The position numbers were made by a program, and so were the translations under genes. The notes beneath the pieces were generated by a model, which saw nothing but the letters and a program-made list of their open reading frames with translations, ran no database searches and was not told the origin of the DNA. From NCBI GenBank assembly GCA_023300835.1, contig JALZVB010000030.1:1-7830 (forward strand): 7,830 nucleotides of DNA, in the 5' to 3' direction. Of this stretch, positions 7,316 to 7,830 are shown piece after piece. Numbering within the stretch: position 1 is the stretch's first letter; each line of letters opens with the position of its first letter. The DNA comes from Saprospiraceae bacterium (GTDB taxonomy: Bacteria > Bacteroidota > Bacteroidia > Chitinophagales > Saprospiraceae).

Positions 7316-7708
7316 TTAAGAGGGGTCGAACCATAGTTCGATCCCTTCTTCTTTGGCACCTATGTAGTCGATAGCTATTTCTGTGCCTGCAGGGATATCA
7401 CTTATAGCTGTAATAATTATTTCTCGGCGATCAAGTACTATTTCAAAATCTGCATTAGGCGTTTCTGAATGGTTATACATGGAACCATAACCCAGCGCAA
7501 TTGCAGAAGTCTTATTATCAATATCCCAAACGAAATAATAATCGTGTAATCTTGTCTTATGAATGGTTGATGTATCTTTTTTGTCCAAGCATATTACGGG
7601 ACAAACCTCAATAAAACTTCCTGCCGATATATCTTCAGCACAATAAACACCTCTGCCTGAGGTTTCATTTTCTAGAATATATAACTGTGGTCTTTGTGTG
7701 GACAACAT
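7316..7708 (-). CDS. Small SET-domain protein, putative lysine methyltransferase
   Basis: The 130-residue cytoplasmic protein is almost entirely one SET domain, which uses S-adenosylmethionine to methylate lysine in proteins. Visible motifs in order are GRGVYCAEDI (18-27), the GYGSMYNHSETPNA block (73-86) with the SAM-contacting NHS at 79-81, and PAGTEIAIDYI (106-116) with the likely active-site Tyr115. These correspond to GRG, NHSxxPN and GEEIxxDY of eukaryotic SET enzymes. There is no pre-SET or post-SET Cys cluster, as is usual for compact bacterial members. The gene converges on the receptor operon, with 21 bases between the two stops. It lies 23 bases downstream of another minus-strand coding end, so it is probably the second gene of an operon. 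No credible TAnnTTTG box was seen in front of it. The target protein is unknown. Confidence 0.85.
   Translation of the reverse strand: MLSTQRPQLYILENETSGRGVYCAEDISAGSFIEVCPVICLDKKDTSTIHKTRLHDYYFVWDIDNKTSAIALGYGSMYNHSETPNADFEIVLDRREIIITAISDIPAGTEIAIDYIGAKEEGIELWFDPS
7320..7347 (+). terminator. Possible terminator hairpin of the receptor operon, inside the SET gene end
   Basis: A 12-bp stem pairs 7320-7331 with 7336-7347 around the 4-base loop CATA. It has a TCGAAC/GTTCGA core, GGG/CCC pairs and two G:T wobbles, and on the plus strand it leads into the T-rich tail CTTCTTTGG. It lies 25 bases after the DUF4249 stop and within the last ten or so codons of the opposing SET gene. On the minus strand the hairpin is followed by A residues, so it would work only for the plus-strand operon. 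The tail is interrupted by C, so termination may be partial. Confidence 0.45.
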
Positions 7709-7731
7709 ATCGTTTCAAGAATTATAAATTA

Positions 7732-7830
7732 TTATGAACTGCAAGATAACATAGAACAGCCTACTTTATTCCTGGCCCATTCTGGTCTTTTGGCAAACCA
7801 ATTTTCACTGGCAATTTGCTCATCATATGG
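7732..7830 (-). CDS. C-terminal fragment of an unrecognised protein, cut by the window edge
   Basis: The last 32 codons of a minus-strand frame run from the window edge to a TAA at 7732-7734. The peptide begins PYDEQIASENWFAKRPEW and ends in GCSMLSCSS. Trp, Pro and Glu-rich composition in a frame with no stops, and its position 23 bases before the SET start, suggest a real gene end rather than chance. The family cannot be named from this fragment. The two cysteines near the C-terminus (residues 25 and 30 of the fragment) are its most notable feature. Confidence 0.55.
   Translation of the reverse strand, partial: PYDEQIASENWFAKRPEWARNKVGCSMLSCSS

Overview
The window is AT-rich, and its genes look like those of a member of the Bacteroidota (Bacteroidetes), possibly a marine flavobacterium or a saprospiral relative. 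The evidence is: two good matches to the Bacteroidetes sigma factor box TAnnTTTG; A-rich leaders mostly without Shine-Dalgarno sequences; three lipoproteins with relaxed lipoboxes; a TonB-dependent receptor with an N-terminal CarboxypepD_reg-like domain; and a DUF4249-type lipoprotein directly behind it. Both of those last families are typical of this phylum. The genus cannot be read from the sequence.

Layout. 1-209: upstream region with a weak possible promoter. 210-1829 (+): M28-family zinc aminopeptidase lipoprotein with a GTG start. 1893-2906 (+): NADPH-dependent quinone oxidoreductase-like protein of the VAT-1 type. 3039-3566 (+): small lipoprotein with two copies of a Cys/His zinc-ribbon-like motif, with its own promoter and a strong rho-independent terminator at 3603-3644. 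3567-4029: a 463-base gene-free stretch holding that terminator, a roughly 162-bp MITE-like inverted-repeat element (3695-3856) and the promoter of the next operon. 4030-6408 (+): TonB-dependent outer-membrane receptor. 6410-7294 (+): DUF4249 lipoprotein, one base behind the receptor. 7316-7708 (-): small SET-domain protein converging on the operon. 7732-7830 (-): C-terminal end of an unrecognised gene just upstream of the SET gene.

How the genes work together. The receptor and the DUF4249 lipoprotein form a tightly coupled operon that probably makes one outer-membrane uptake unit of unknown substrate. The peptidase and oxidoreductase are adjacent and co-directional with no clear promoter between them, but they have no obvious shared pathway. 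The Cys/His lipoprotein is a single-gene unit, bounded by its own promoter and terminator. The SET gene and the gene upstream of it probably form a minus-strand operon.

Nothing here is a clear new multi-gene system. The most interesting items are the duplicated Cys/His lipoprotein, the MITE-like element, the receptor/DUF4249 pair, and a possible terminator hairpin for that operon lying inside the 3' end of the opposing SET gene.
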